A stretch of DNA of 8,178 nucleotides from an uncultured Clostridia bacterium (GCA_944393755.1 CALYBF010000060.1:1-8178); one strand, 5' to 3'. Shown: positions 1 to 6,920, numbered from the stretch's first letter. Numbers and translations: made by a program. Notes: generated by a model not told the origin, from the sequence alone.

Positions 1-105
1 CATAGGTTAACAGTAATTAAAAGAGCTACAAGAAAAACTATTCGTATTTCTTGGAAAACATTATTGTATGCCCTATTCTTAACTTTTGCAAATATTATGG
101 TTTAG
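1..105 (+). CDS. 3' end of an unidentified gene (C-terminal 34 residues), partial at the left edge
   Basis: Frame 1 is open from the first base to a TAG at 103-105. It encodes a basic segment (KRATRKTIRISWK) followed by a hydrophobic stretch (TLLYALFLTFANIMV), as in a short membrane-associated C-terminus. I do not recognise the family. Two things support a real gene: the residue pattern looks natural, and a hairpin with a T-rich plus-strand tail (137-170) follows 31 bases later, where a terminator for this gene would be expected. An open run of about 34 codons could still be chance, so this call is moderate. The gene is convergent with the next one. Confidence 0.45.
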   Translation, partial: HRLTVIKRATRKTIRISWKTLLYALFLTFANIMV

Positions 106-136
106 TTTATAATTGAATATGATATATATAAAGTTT

Positions 137-170
137 AAAATAGAGTTTGTTCTTACACAAACTCTATTTT
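137..170. terminator. Bidirectional intrinsic terminator between convergent genes
   Basis: A perfect 14-bp inverted repeat: AAAATAGAGTTTGT (137-150), a 6-base loop, then ACAAACTCTATTTT (157-170). On the plus strand it is followed by ATTTTTATT, a good U-tract. On the minus strand the stem runs into ATTTTAAACTTT, a weaker one. It sits 4 bases past the stop of the minus-strand gene (175-672) and 31 bases past the plus-strand stop at 105, so it can serve both. Confidence 0.85.
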
Positions 171-174
171 ATTT

Positions 175-672
175 TTATTCTATTACAAATGTATAAGAAT
201 TTAGTAAATCTACTGATGTTGCTGCTTCAAATTTAATAGTTTCATTTGGTTCAATTGATTTCATTTTTGTTACAAGGCTTGCTAGTTGTTCTGCACTTTC
301 ATTTTGAAATATGATTTTTACATCTTTTTCTTCAAATTTAGTCTCTGTAACATTTGTTACATCTGCTGAAAAAAATGTTATTCCGTTTTCCCTTTTAAGA
401 GAAATATTTTGGAATTTTAGCCCTAAGAATTCTTTTTCTTTAGCAAATTCTTCTGACTTATTTTCTTCAGTTGTAATTTGAACTTCTTTTTGTTCAAATA
501 TATTCCCTAACTTTATTCCTTCTATACGATTTACTCCAAATATTATTGCCGCAACAACTATTCCAACGACTAATATAGCAATTAAAGCATAAATTATTTT
601 TTTATTTATTTTTCTATTTGATTTACTTTTTTCTTCCTCTATACTGTGTTTTCCATGTTTTGCTTTTTTCAA
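175..672 (-). CDS. Small single-pass membrane protein with an extracytoplasmic FxLYD-like beta domain
   Basis: 165 residues. The N-terminus (1-25) is strongly basic (MKKAKHGKHS..., KINKK). It is followed by one hydrophobic helix at about 26-47, giving an N-in/C-out anchor. The outer part (about 80-165) has alternating hydrophobic strands (GLKFQNISL, ITFFSADVTNVT, DVKIIFQNE, NETIKFEA, YTFVIE). This resembles FxLYD/DUF4352-type small beta domains of Gram-positive membrane proteins, but the family call is inference from strand pattern only. The start is TTG: TAA immediately precedes it in frame, and a good Shine-Dalgarno site lies 8 bases upstream. It is the last gene of the sortase/adhesin run, separated from the adhesin stop by 62 bases that contain a strong hairpin. 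There is little room for its own promoter there, so it may depend on read-through. A role as an accessory to the surface apparatus is a guess from position. Confidence 0.8.
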   Translation of the reverse strand: MKKAKHGKHSIEEEKSKSNRKINKKIIYALIAILVVGIVVAAIIFGVNRIEGIKLGNIFEQKEVQITTEENKSEEFAKEKEFLGLKFQNISLKRENGITFFSADVTNVTETKFEEKDVKIIFQNESAEQLASLVTKMKSIEPNETIKFEAATSVDLLNSYTFVIE

Positions 673-678
673 TTAATC

Positions 679-688
679 ATCACCCTTT
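679..688 (-). promoter_or_regulatory. Ribosome binding site that fixes a TTG start
   Basis: The minus strand reads AAAGGGTGAT, then 7 bases, then TTG. GGTGAT matches the extended anti-Shine-Dalgarno complement (AAAGGAGGTGATC). The only nearby ATG (within GATGATTAATTGA) runs straight into TGA, so TTG at 672 is the usable start. Confidence 0.7.
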
Positions 689-694
689 TTTATC

Positions 695-726
695 AACAAA
701 ATAAGGTCATAAGACCTTATTTTGTT
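695..726 (-). terminator. Hairpin terminator or attenuator after the adhesin gene
   Basis: A perfect 14-bp stem: AACAAAATAAGGTC (695-708), a 4-base loop, GACCTTATTTTGTT (713-726). It begins 8 bases past the adhesin stop codon. Read on the minus strand, the GC-richer AAGGTC/GACCTT core is followed by ATTTTGTTG, a moderate U-rich tract, so intrinsic termination is likely. Because the next gene starts only 22 bases beyond, the hairpin probably lowers, rather than abolishes, expression of that gene, or protects the 3' end of the adhesin mRNA. Confidence 0.8.
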
Positions 727-734
727 AGTTAAAC

Positions 735-3700
735 TTATTTTGCTAATACATAAGATATTGTTAACTCTGCATCTGCATCATAACCTGTAATATCCCAAGT
801 TAATGTCTTAGCTTGACTATTATATGTTATTCCTGCTCTTGATAATTGGTCATAACTATATTCTGTTGGTCTTCCATCTACTGTTACAGTAACTTTTTGA
901 TCTGCTGCTAATTCTTTTCCTAATTGAATAGTTACTATACCGTCTTCACTTTGTTCATAATCAACATCTGGTATTTTGCTAGCTTCTTGTGTAATAGCAT
1001 CAAATGAATTGATTAAACTATCTTTATCTTTTGCTGAATAGAATAATTTTTTATTTGTTTCTTCATCTCTTGTTGCCATATCTCTTAATAAGTCTTCGCC
1101 TTCTCTATCCATACCAAAACCTATTGTGTATAATGTTGCTGAACCTTTTAATGATGTAGCTGCATTATTTGCATCATAATTTGTATCCTTTGTCCAGTCA
1201 GTATCTGGTTTTCCGTCTCCTAAGAATATTACAACATTATCATTATTTTTATTTGTAAAGTTATTTAATTCGCTCTTTGCTTTATTTATTCCTGCTGTAA
1301 TATCAGTTGACATATTATCTGGAACCTTTATGCTATCTATGCTATTTAATCTTTGTTGATAATTTGAACTGTTTATTGCAGTATAGAATTTTGCTCCAAC
1401 CATTGAAAGGTCTTGACCTCTATGATAATAGTCAGTATCTTTATATTGTTCTTCTGAACCCCAGTTAAATGTTACAACTCTTATTTCTACGTCTTCACCA
1501 TTTCCGTCTGCATAAATATTTTCAACGAAATCTCTTATAGCATCTTTAGCAAGATCTAATCTTGTTGGAGGATTCCATCCCCATCCAACTTTATTATTCA
1601 TACTTGAAGATAGGTCAAGTACTAATACGATGTTCTTTGCTTTTATTTGTTGTGAATATGTATTAGTTGTAATAGTTTTTTCAACGTCGTTTGTAACTTC
1701 TGTATTATCTCCTGGGTTTCCTCCTTCTGGTACAGTTATTGAGTTCATTATATCAGTTCCTGGTTTTGCTGTAACTTTTACTGTAAATGTGATTGTTGCA
1801 CTGTCATTTCCAGCTACTTTTACATCTACTCCGTTTGCTAAATCATCAACAGATACTGTTCTTGAAGTATCTCCACCTAATGTTGTATTTTCGTTAACTG
1901 TTATTCTAGATGGTCTTGAAACATATCCTACATCAATTGCTTCTTTTAACTTACTATCTACAATTTTTACTGTTCCGTCTTTTGCAGAATTATTTGTTGC
2001 AGTAATAGTATATATTATTTCATCGTTATACTCTAAAGTTTTTCCTTCTTTATTGCTTCCCTTAACAACTGTAATATTAGGATTTACTTCTGTTTCAGTA
2101 ACTAAATCATTATCTTCGTCTTTTGGAATATCTTTTCCTTCATTATCTTTTCCTGTTACTGTTACAATATTTTCAACTAAATCATTATTGTCATTAATGT
2201 CAGCTACTGTTACTTTATAACTTACTGTAACTGTCTTTGTTTCTCCTGGTTCAAGAGTAATTCCATTATTTCCTAATAATTCTCTTTCTCCGTCAACAAA
2301 TGTTACTTTCTTGTTATCTGTAACTTTAACATTATTTAATGTTGTATTTCCTGTATTTCTAACAACGATATCATAAGTTATTACATCATTAACATTTACT
2401 TTTACATCTGCAACTCCGTCTTTTCTGTCTTTATCTGTAATTGGTGTTTTATTTACTTTTACAGATGTCTTTTTAATTTCTGCTCTTGGTATTCTAGTTA
2501 TTTGAATTGTTTCTTCTGGTTCTTCTGTATTTGAATCACCAGCAAATGCTATTACTTTATTAGTTAATTGTGTTTTATTTTGAATATCTGCATTGTTTTC
2601 AACTAAATATGTAACTTCTAACCTTATTTCTTCTCCTGCTGCTAATTTTCCTGTTAGTCCTTCAACTAAGTTTTTATTTGCTTCATATTCTCTTAATTCA
2701 ACTTTGCTAGTATCCATACCTGGTGCACTAATACTTACTAAAGTTACTTTCTTATCATCGAAAATTTTGAAGTCTTCTAAGTCTGTATTACCATTATTTC
2801 TTACAACAATTGTATATTTAACTGTATCTCCTATTTCTACACCATATACATCTGGATCTATTGCTGTAAAATCACCTGTTTGACTATCTGCTGGTTTAAC
2901 TCCAGAAACAGTTTTTGTAGCTTCAATATGTTCTACTTCACGTGTATTTTCAATATTTACAATATATTTGTTATGTTCATCTATAGTAGTATTAGGTGTA
3001 TAATTAGGTACTTCATTTTCACTTACTGTATATTGTATTTCTTTACCTTCAGCATCATATTTTGGTAAGTTTGTAAATTCATATTTCCAGTCTGTTGATT
3101 CATTTACTGTTTTAGGCTCTACTCCAGAAACTACCGCTTGTTGATTATTATCCATTACTTTCATTAATATTACTTTAACTTCTTCTGGTCTAGCTCCGTC
3201 AACATTATTAGCATCGTTCCAAGTTTTTGTTCCTGAAACTGTTACTGTATCATCTACAGCACTTGGATTAAATGTATTTACAAATTGTCCTTGTACTGGT
3301 TGACTAGATGTATAATATTTATCTAATGTTGCTTGTTCTGATTCAACTGTTGCTTGTTCTGATAAATTATATACTATTCTATTTCCGTCTTTATCATATA
3401 CTGGTAAATCTGTAAATTCACCTTTCCAATTATTTTCTTCATTTAATGTTATTGGCTCTTTTTCAGCTCCAGTTAATGTTACTGTAATTCCAGTTACTTT
3501 ATGTGCTTGTGCTGCCGCACTATCAATACCTTTCCAAGTTTTTATTACATCAATTGATATTTTTTCATTAACCTTGCTTGGGTTAAATGTGTTTGTGATT
3601 TTTCCACCTTCTATTGTTTGGTCATAATATCCAAATTTTGTTTCTTCTCCAGCTTTTGCTGTTTCTTCTACTTCATAATTTATTCTGTTTCCTTCTTCAT

Positions 3701-5033
3701 CATATACTGGTAAATCTTTAAATGTATATGACCAATTATTTCCTTCATTTAACTCTTGTTGAGTTCCTGTTGGTTTTAATGTTACTATTACACCTGTTAA
3801 TTTATTTGCTTGTGCTGCTGCACTTTCTGTATTTGCAAATTCTTTTTTAGCTGTAAATGTTGTTGTTTCGTGAACTTTGCTTGGGTTAAATGTATTCGTG
3901 ATTACCCCATCTACTATTGTTTGGTCATAGTATCCAAATTTTGTTTCTTCTCCAGCTTTTGCTGATTCTTCTACTTCATAATTAATTCTGTTTCCGTTTT
4001 CATCATATACTGGTAAGTCTTCAAATGTATATGACCAATTATTTCCTTCATTTAACTCTTGTTGAGTTTCTGTTGGTTTTAATGTTACTATTACACCTGT
4101 TAATTTATTTGCTTGTGCTGCGTCGCTTTCCATATTTGCAAAATCTTTTTTAGCTGTAAAGTCTGTAGTTGCTTGTTCTACTTCTGTAATAGCAACCTCT
4201 TTACTAACTTCACCATTTGCAATAGCTTCGTTAGTAATTTCAGTTCCAGGTTTTACGCTTGTTTTAACATTAATAGAAAATTCAATAGTAACGCTACTAT
4301 TTGCTTCAATATCAACGTTCCATTTGATTACATTTCCATATAAAGTTCCTGCTGGTTCTGTTTTAAATTCTATTGAAGATAAATCAAGATTTGCTTCATC
4401 TAATTCATCTTTAACTTCAATTCCTTCAAGTTTTTCAGCTGTTTTGTTTGTAACTGTTATTGAATAATTAATAGCTTCACCTTGAATAACTGTTTCATCT
4501 CCAGTTTTTTCAACGTCCACGATTGAGTCATCTGCTGGGTTAATATTTGCTGAAGCAATAGCTGCAGTAATACTCATTGGTTCCCACCAAACTTCGTGTC
4601 CTTCACTTACTTTTCTTTCTGGAATTTCTACAGTTTCTGTTCTAGTAATTGTTGATTCTTCAATTTCTTCAGTTGCTGTAGTTGTTCCTGCTGGTCTTGT
4701 ACCAGTTGTTGCTGTACCTGTAGTTGTTCCTTCATTTACTGTTCCTTCTGTTGTTCCAGCTACATCTGTACCTTCTTCTCCTTCTGTTGCTACTTCACCT
4801 TCAGTACCTTCTGGTTGTTCTGGTGTTGTTTGTTCTTCACCAGTTGCTACTTGTTCTTCAGTTTGAGTTCCTTCAGTACTTTGAGTACCTACTTGGTTTG
4901 CTTCAAAAGCTTCTGTTTGACCTCTATCTCTTAAGAACACAACTGTACCAGTAGCAGCAATAATTAAAAGAATAACTATAATTGCAGCTGTTATAATTGT
5001 TGCTTTTTTACTTGGCTTTTTAAACTGTGCCAT
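735..5033 (-). CDS. Giant N-terminally anchored surface adhesin with DUF11, Cna_B and VWA domains
   Basis: 1432 residues. Layout: basic KKPSKK and membrane helix at about 11-34 with no clear signal-peptidase site; Thr/Glu/Gly-rich stalk 40-135; DUF11-like domain 165-285; four Cna_B domains at about 289-389, 390-490, 491-595 and 596-700; DUF11-like domains at about 701-848, 849-985 and 986-1122; VWA 1133-1350; small beta-rich tail 1355-1432. Each Cna_B keeps a plausible isopeptide triad: K296/E356/N380, K397/E457/N481, K498/E559/N586 and K603/E672/N696. The VWA has a MIDAS: D1140-x-S1142-x-S1144, T1243, D1273. Cna_B and DUF11 domains are known as rigid stalk modules and VWA as a ligand-binding head, so an adhesin is the likely role. 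The C-terminus (SYVLAK) has no LPxTG signal, helix or basic tail, so the sortase encoded 15 bases upstream probably does not anchor it in the usual way. The ATG start has a strong Shine-Dalgarno site overlapping the sortase stop. Confidence 0.93.
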   Translation of the reverse strand: MAQFKKPSKKATIITAAIIVILLIIAATGTVVFLRDRGQTEAFEANQVGTQSTEGTQTEEQVATGEEQTTPEQPEGTEGEVATEGEEGTDVAGTTEGTVNEGTTTGTATTGTRPAGTTTATEEIEESTITRTETVEIPERKVSEGHEVWWEPMSITAAIASANINPADDSIVDVEKTGDETVIQGEAINYSITVTNKTAEKLEGIEVKDELDEANLDLSSIEFKTEPAGTLYGNVIKWNVDIEANSSVTIEFSINVKTSVKPGTEITNEAIANGEVSKEVAITEVEQATTDFTAKKDFANMESDAAQANKLTGVIVTLKPTETQQELNEGNNWSYTFEDLPVYDENGNRINYEVEESAKAGEETKFGYYDQTIVDGVITNTFNPSKVHETTTFTAKKEFANTESAAAQANKLTGVIVTLKPTGTQQELNEGNNWSYTFKDLPVYDEEGNRINYEVEETAKAGEETKFGYYDQTIEGGKITNTFNPSKVNEKISIDVIKTWKGIDSAAAQAHKVTGITVTLTGAEKEPITLNEENNWKGEFTDLPVYDKDGNRIVYNLSEQATVESEQATLDKYYTSSQPVQGQFVNTFNPSAVDDTVTVSGTKTWNDANNVDGARPEEVKVILMKVMDNNQQAVVSGVEPKTVNESTDWKYEFTNLPKYDAEGKEIQYTVSENEVPNYTPNTTIDEHNKYIVNIENTREVEHIEATKTVSGVKPADSQTGDFTAIDPDVYGVEIGDTVKYTIVVRNNGNTDLEDFKIFDDKKVTLVSISAPGMDTSKVELREYEANKNLVEGLTGKLAAGEEIRLEVTYLVENNADIQNKTQLTNKVIAFAGDSNTEEPEETIQITRIPRAEIKKTSVKVNKTPITDKDRKDGVADVKVNVNDVITYDIVVRNTGNTTLNNVKVTDNKKVTFVDGERELLGNNGITLEPGETKTVTVSYKVTVADINDNNDLVENIVTVTGKDNEGKDIPKDEDNDLVTETEVNPNITVVKGSNKEGKTLEYNDEIIYTITATNNSAKDGTVKIVDSKLKEAIDVGYVSRPSRITVNENTTLGGDTSRTVSVDDLANGVDVKVAGNDSATITFTVKVTAKPGTDIMNSITVPEGGNPGDNTEVTNDVEKTITTNTYSQQIKAKNIVLVLDLSSSMNNKVGWGWNPPTRLDLAKDAIRDFVENIYADGNGEDVEIRVVTFNWGSEEQYKDTDYYHRGQDLSMVGAKFYTAINSSNYQQRLNSIDSIKVPDNMSTDITAGINKAKSELNNFTNKNNDNVVIFLGDGKPDTDWTKDTNYDANNAATSLKGSATLYTIGFGMDREGEDLLRDMATRDEETNKKLFYSAKDKDSLINSFDAITQEASKIPDVDYEQSEDGIVTIQLGKELAADQKVTVTVDGRPTEYSYDQLSRAGITYNSQAKTLTWDITGYDADAELTISYVLAK
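984..1637 (-). other. VWA domain with complete MIDAS motif
   Basis: Residues about 1133-1350 of the adhesin. The first strand NIVLVLDLSSSM carries the DxSxS motif. MSTDITAGI gives the Thr (T1243), and VVIFLGDGKPD the distal Asp (D1273). These are the metal-coordinating positions of ligand-binding VWA domains. Its place near the free C-terminus suggests it forms the tip of the molecule. Confidence 0.9.
3564..4169 (-). repeat. Near-identical tandem duplication of a 303-bp Cna_B module
   Basis: Adhesin residues 289-389 and 390-490 align without gaps at a period of 101 residues (303 bases) and differ at about 12 positions by my count. The DNA is also nearly the same: the block from TTCATTTAACTCTTGTTGAG recurs at 3744 and 4047. 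Cna_B copies 3 and 4 are clearly diverged. This is a recent unit duplication within the stalk. Confidence 0.92.
4629..4916 (-). repeat. Low-complexity Thr/Glu/Gly-rich stalk region
   Basis: Adhesin residues about 40-135 are almost entirely T, E, G, Q, A and V, with recurring TEG, GTT and EE motifs (for example EGTTTGTATTGT). This is typical of an extended, cell-wall-spanning linker. Placed directly after the membrane helix, it would carry the folded domains through the peptidoglycan, which supports an N-terminally anchored topology. Confidence 0.8.
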
Positions 5034-5038
5034 TGAAA

Positions 5039-5051
5039 CCTCCTCCTTTTA
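5039..5051 (-). promoter_or_regulatory. Strong ribosome binding site of the adhesin gene, overlapping the sortase stop
   Basis: The minus strand reads TAAAAGGAGGAGG, then TTTCA, then ATG. The TAA is the sortase stop codon, so the two genes are tightly coupled. GGAGG occurs twice, 8 and 5 bases from the ATG. The first spacing is ideal. Confidence 0.85.
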
Positions 5052-5642
5052 CATAATTTCCTTGGCTTTTAAAATTAATCTTTCTCTATTACCATTTGTA
5101 CAAGTAATTAGAGTAACTTCTCTTATAGTTTCATCTTTTGTTTCTAATATTGTTACATCATTTGGATCTGTTTTAAAAATATCGTATATTTGATAACTAA
5201 TAGTTTGTTTATTTAAGTCAGTTAATTCTACAATATCACCAATTTTTAAATTCTTAGTTTTTCCAAACATTGTACCATTGTAATTATTGTGTCCTGCAAG
5301 TGATAAATTACCATATCCATTTACATCTCCGCCCCAGTACTTGATAATTGCAAGCCTCATAGGGTCTTTTGCTTCTTCTGGGTTAGAAACGTCCATTTCT
5401 AATATTGGATATTCTAAATCAATTGCTGGAATTTTTATTAAACCTATCACCTTATAGCCATTAAGTTCTATATTTTGTTCTTGCGTATCATCTACTGCAC
5501 TATTTGAAAATACTTCTACTACCTCTTGATTTTTCTTTTCATTTTCATAACTTTGCATATTTTTAATAAGGATAAGACCTATTACAAATATGATTGAAAT
5601 AATAAGAATACAAAAGAATATCTTATATATTTTCGCTTTCAT
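5049..5642 (-). CDS. Sortase (class D-like transpeptidase)
   Basis: 197 residues, the usual size for a class C/D/E sortase. An N-terminal membrane helix (about 7-27) anchors it with the catalytic domain outside. Catalytic residues are visible: His118 in LSLAGHNNYNG, Cys181 in TLITC, and Arg188 in CTNGNRERLIL. The domain opens with VIGLIKIPAIDLEYPIL, a standard sortase beta strand. Sortases cut LPxTG-like signals and join the protein to a cell-wall or pilin amino group. The class D assignment is from overall look and is tentative. Its ATG overlaps the upstream stop in TAATG, and AAAAGG lies 10 bases upstream, so translation is coupled to the LPITG protein gene. That protein is the only sorting-signal protein in the window and its most likely substrate. 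Confidence 0.92.
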   Translation of the reverse strand: MKAKIYKIFFCILIISIIFVIGLILIKNMQSYENEKKNQEVVEVFSNSAVDDTQEQNIELNGYKVIGLIKIPAIDLEYPILEMDVSNPEEAKDPMRLAIIKYWGGDVNGYGNLSLAGHNNYNGTMFGKTKNLKIGDIVELTDLNKQTISYQIYDIFKTDPNDVTILETKDETIREVTLITCTNGNRERLILKAKEIM

Positions 5643-6679
5643 TATTTATCAGCCTTTTTATTTAATTTTTTCATTCTGATAAAAACAATTATTGCAACTA
5701 TAACTAAAGCAGCTAATAGAACAAATAATACTATGCTATCTCCTGTTATAGGTAATTTAGAAGTCTCTTGAACTGCAACTTCTTCTGTTCTTGCTGGTTC
5801 TACTTCTTCTATTCCTTCATAATATGTTTTCATAAACTTAGCATCATAAGTTGTTGTTCCATCTTCAGCAACTTTCTTTAATAATACAACATAATGTTCT
5901 TGTTCGTTATAATCTTCTGGTTGTACTATTTGCATATTTTCAACTGGTTGCCAACTATTTTCATTTTCTGCATTTTCAATTAATGCATTATATTGATTAT
6001 AAAATCTGTTAGCAAATTCAATTTTTGAATACATAGTTTTACTTGCATAATCGCTATTTAATTCATTTGCTAATTCTCTAAGTTCACTATATCCTTCTGC
6101 TGGTAATTTAGCCATAACATATGAATATTCTGCTGTTTGATCTTCATCTGTAATTTGTAGACCTCCAACTTTATATGTATATGTTATACCATCTCTTTCT
6201 TCTGTTCTTGAAGCTAAATCTTTAGCTTCAGTTGTTAATATTCTTTTAGTAGTATTTTCAACTAAGCTCATTTTTTCTTGTGTAAACATTGTATCTTTGT
6301 TTACATCTAATTGTACTTTTATTTCACTACCATCACTTTTTCTTATGTATAAATAATTATTTTCAGCTGTTAAATCATTTGCTGAAATTACTGCTACTTG
6401 ATTAGCTTCTTGTGCTTGTTCTGGATCACTATTATCTAATTCTGATTTTATAAATGTCTTGTCTCCTTCTTGTGCATTTTCTCCTGCTAAAGCATAATCA
6501 AAAGCTTCTTTTTCTAAACCGTCTACATATACTACAATATTTTCATTACCTGTTTCATCAGTAACCTTAATTAATTGTAGACCTTCATTTGCTGCAGATA
6601 CTCTGCTAAATGGTACTAACATTGCAACTAATAACATTGTAATTAGTAGTACGATTAACTTAGCCTTTAAGCTTTTCAT
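5642..6679 (-). CDS. Secreted LPxTG-type (LPITG) cell-wall-anchored surface protein
   Basis: 345 residues. A classical signal peptide covers 1-29 (basic start, hydrophobic core LIVLLITMLLVAMLV, probable cut after SRVSA). The C-terminus is a complete sorting signal: LPITG at 309-313, a hydrophobic helix at about 316-335, and a basic tail RMKKLNKK. The mature part (30-300) is acidic, without recognisable domains, Cna_B folds or cysteines. It looks like mixed beta (GLQLIKVT, NIVVYVDGL, NNYLYIRKSDGSEIKVQLDV) and helical (about 195-240) segments. It could be a pilin-like backbone or a simple wall protein; I cannot tell which. It is the first large gene of the operon, next to its likely sortase, and has an excellent ribosome binding site. 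Confidence 0.9.
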   Translation of the reverse strand: MKSLKAKLIVLLITMLLVAMLVPFSRVSAANEGLQLIKVTDETGNENIVVYVDGLEKEAFDYALAGENAQEGDKTFIKSELDNSDPEQAQEANQVAVISANDLTAENNYLYIRKSDGSEIKVQLDVNKDTMFTQEKMSLVENTTKRILTTEAKDLASRTEERDGITYTYKVGGLQITDEDQTAEYSYVMAKLPAEGYSELRELANELNSDYASKTMYSKIEFANRFYNQYNALIENAENENSWQPVENMQIVQPEDYNEQEHYVVLLKKVAEDGTTTYDAKFMKTYYEGIEEVEPARTEEVAVQETSKLPITGDSIVLFVLLAALVIVAIIVFIRMKKLNKKADK

Positions 6680-6686
6680 TTCTTTT

Positions 6687-6695
6687 CCCTCCTTT
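6687..6695 (-). promoter_or_regulatory. Ribosome binding site of the LPITG protein gene
   Basis: The minus strand reads AAAGGAGGG, 7 bases before the ATG at 6679. This is a near-consensus Shine-Dalgarno site and confirms the start. It lies just past the U-tract of the leader hairpin, so the gene is translated only from transcripts that read through that structure or start after it. Confidence 0.85.
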
Positions 6696-6702
6696 AATTT
6701 TT

Positions 6703-6782
6703 AAAAGAAAAAAATATAAACCTAAGATTTTATTTCTATACTTAATATTAAATTTTAATTATAGAAATATTCTTAAGTTTAT
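6703..6782 (-). terminator. Leader hairpin with U-tract: probable attenuator or leaky terminator
   Basis: Long imperfect inverted repeat. ATAAAC (6716-6721) pairs with GTTTAT (6777-6782), TAAGA (6723-6727) with TCTTA (6771-6775), and TATTTCTATA (6731-6740) with TATAGAAATA (6760-6769). One mismatch and a small internal loop interrupt the stem. On the minus strand it is followed by TTTTTTTCTTTT (6714-6703). The stem is AT-rich (few GC pairs), which suggests partial termination. Its first arm contains the stop codon of the 38-codon ORF (6779-6781), so a ribosome at that stop would block folding. Confidence 0.55.
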
Positions 6783-6895
6783 TCACGTAAAAAAGCACAA
6801 ACAAAACCTAGGCAAATGGCATAGTCGTCATTGTCTTTTATTCCATTATTATTAATTTTATTTACGGAATTAAGGCTTTGAGTTACTTTTTTCAT
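6779..6895 (-). CDS. Short leader ORF encoding a 38-residue two-cysteine peptide
   Basis: ATG at 6895, stop TAA at 6781-6779. It starts MKKVTQSLN and ends DDYAICLGFVCAFLRE. The front half (1-24) is polar, rich in Lys and Asn, and ends in a DNDD cluster. The back half is hydrophobic with Cys28 and Cys33. A ribosome binding site (AAGGG, 6903-6907) lies 7 bases upstream, and a good promoter lies about 75 bases upstream, so it is the first translated frame of the operon. I do not recognise the family. Possibilities are a secreted signalling or modified peptide (a polar leader followed by a Cys-containing core), a small membrane-active peptide, or a regulatory leader peptide acting on the hairpin at its stop. 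No maturase or exporter for it is in the window. A chance ORF of this length in AT-rich DNA cannot be excluded. Confidence 0.55.
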   Translation of the reverse strand: MKKVTQSLNSVNKINNNGIKDNDDYAICLGFVCAFLRE

Positions 6896-6920
6896 CTTTT
6901 TTCCCTTTTTTACAAAATTT

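Noticed and set aside
735..800. Possible C-terminal LPxTG sorting signal on the adhesin
   Set aside because: The last 40 residues have no LPxTG-like motif, hydrophobic helix or basic tail. No such signal was seen in the hairpin region after the stop.
1630..2220. 196-codon plus-strand open frame inside the adhesin gene
   Set aside because: It is antisense to well-supported DUF11 and VWA domains. Its Ser/Val/Phe/Thr-rich product is what the reverse of a Thr/Val/Glu-rich gene gives. No ribosome binding site or domain was seen.
2593..3068. Plus-strand open frames at 2593-2883 and 2880-3068
   Set aside because: Both are shadows of the adhesin gene, with low-complexity hydrophobic or Cys/Phe-rich products and no start signals.
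4113..4954. Plus-strand open frames at 4113-4343 and 4724-4954
   Set aside because: They are antisense to the adhesin. The second is nearly all Leu because it mirrors the Thr/Glu/Gln stalk repeats.
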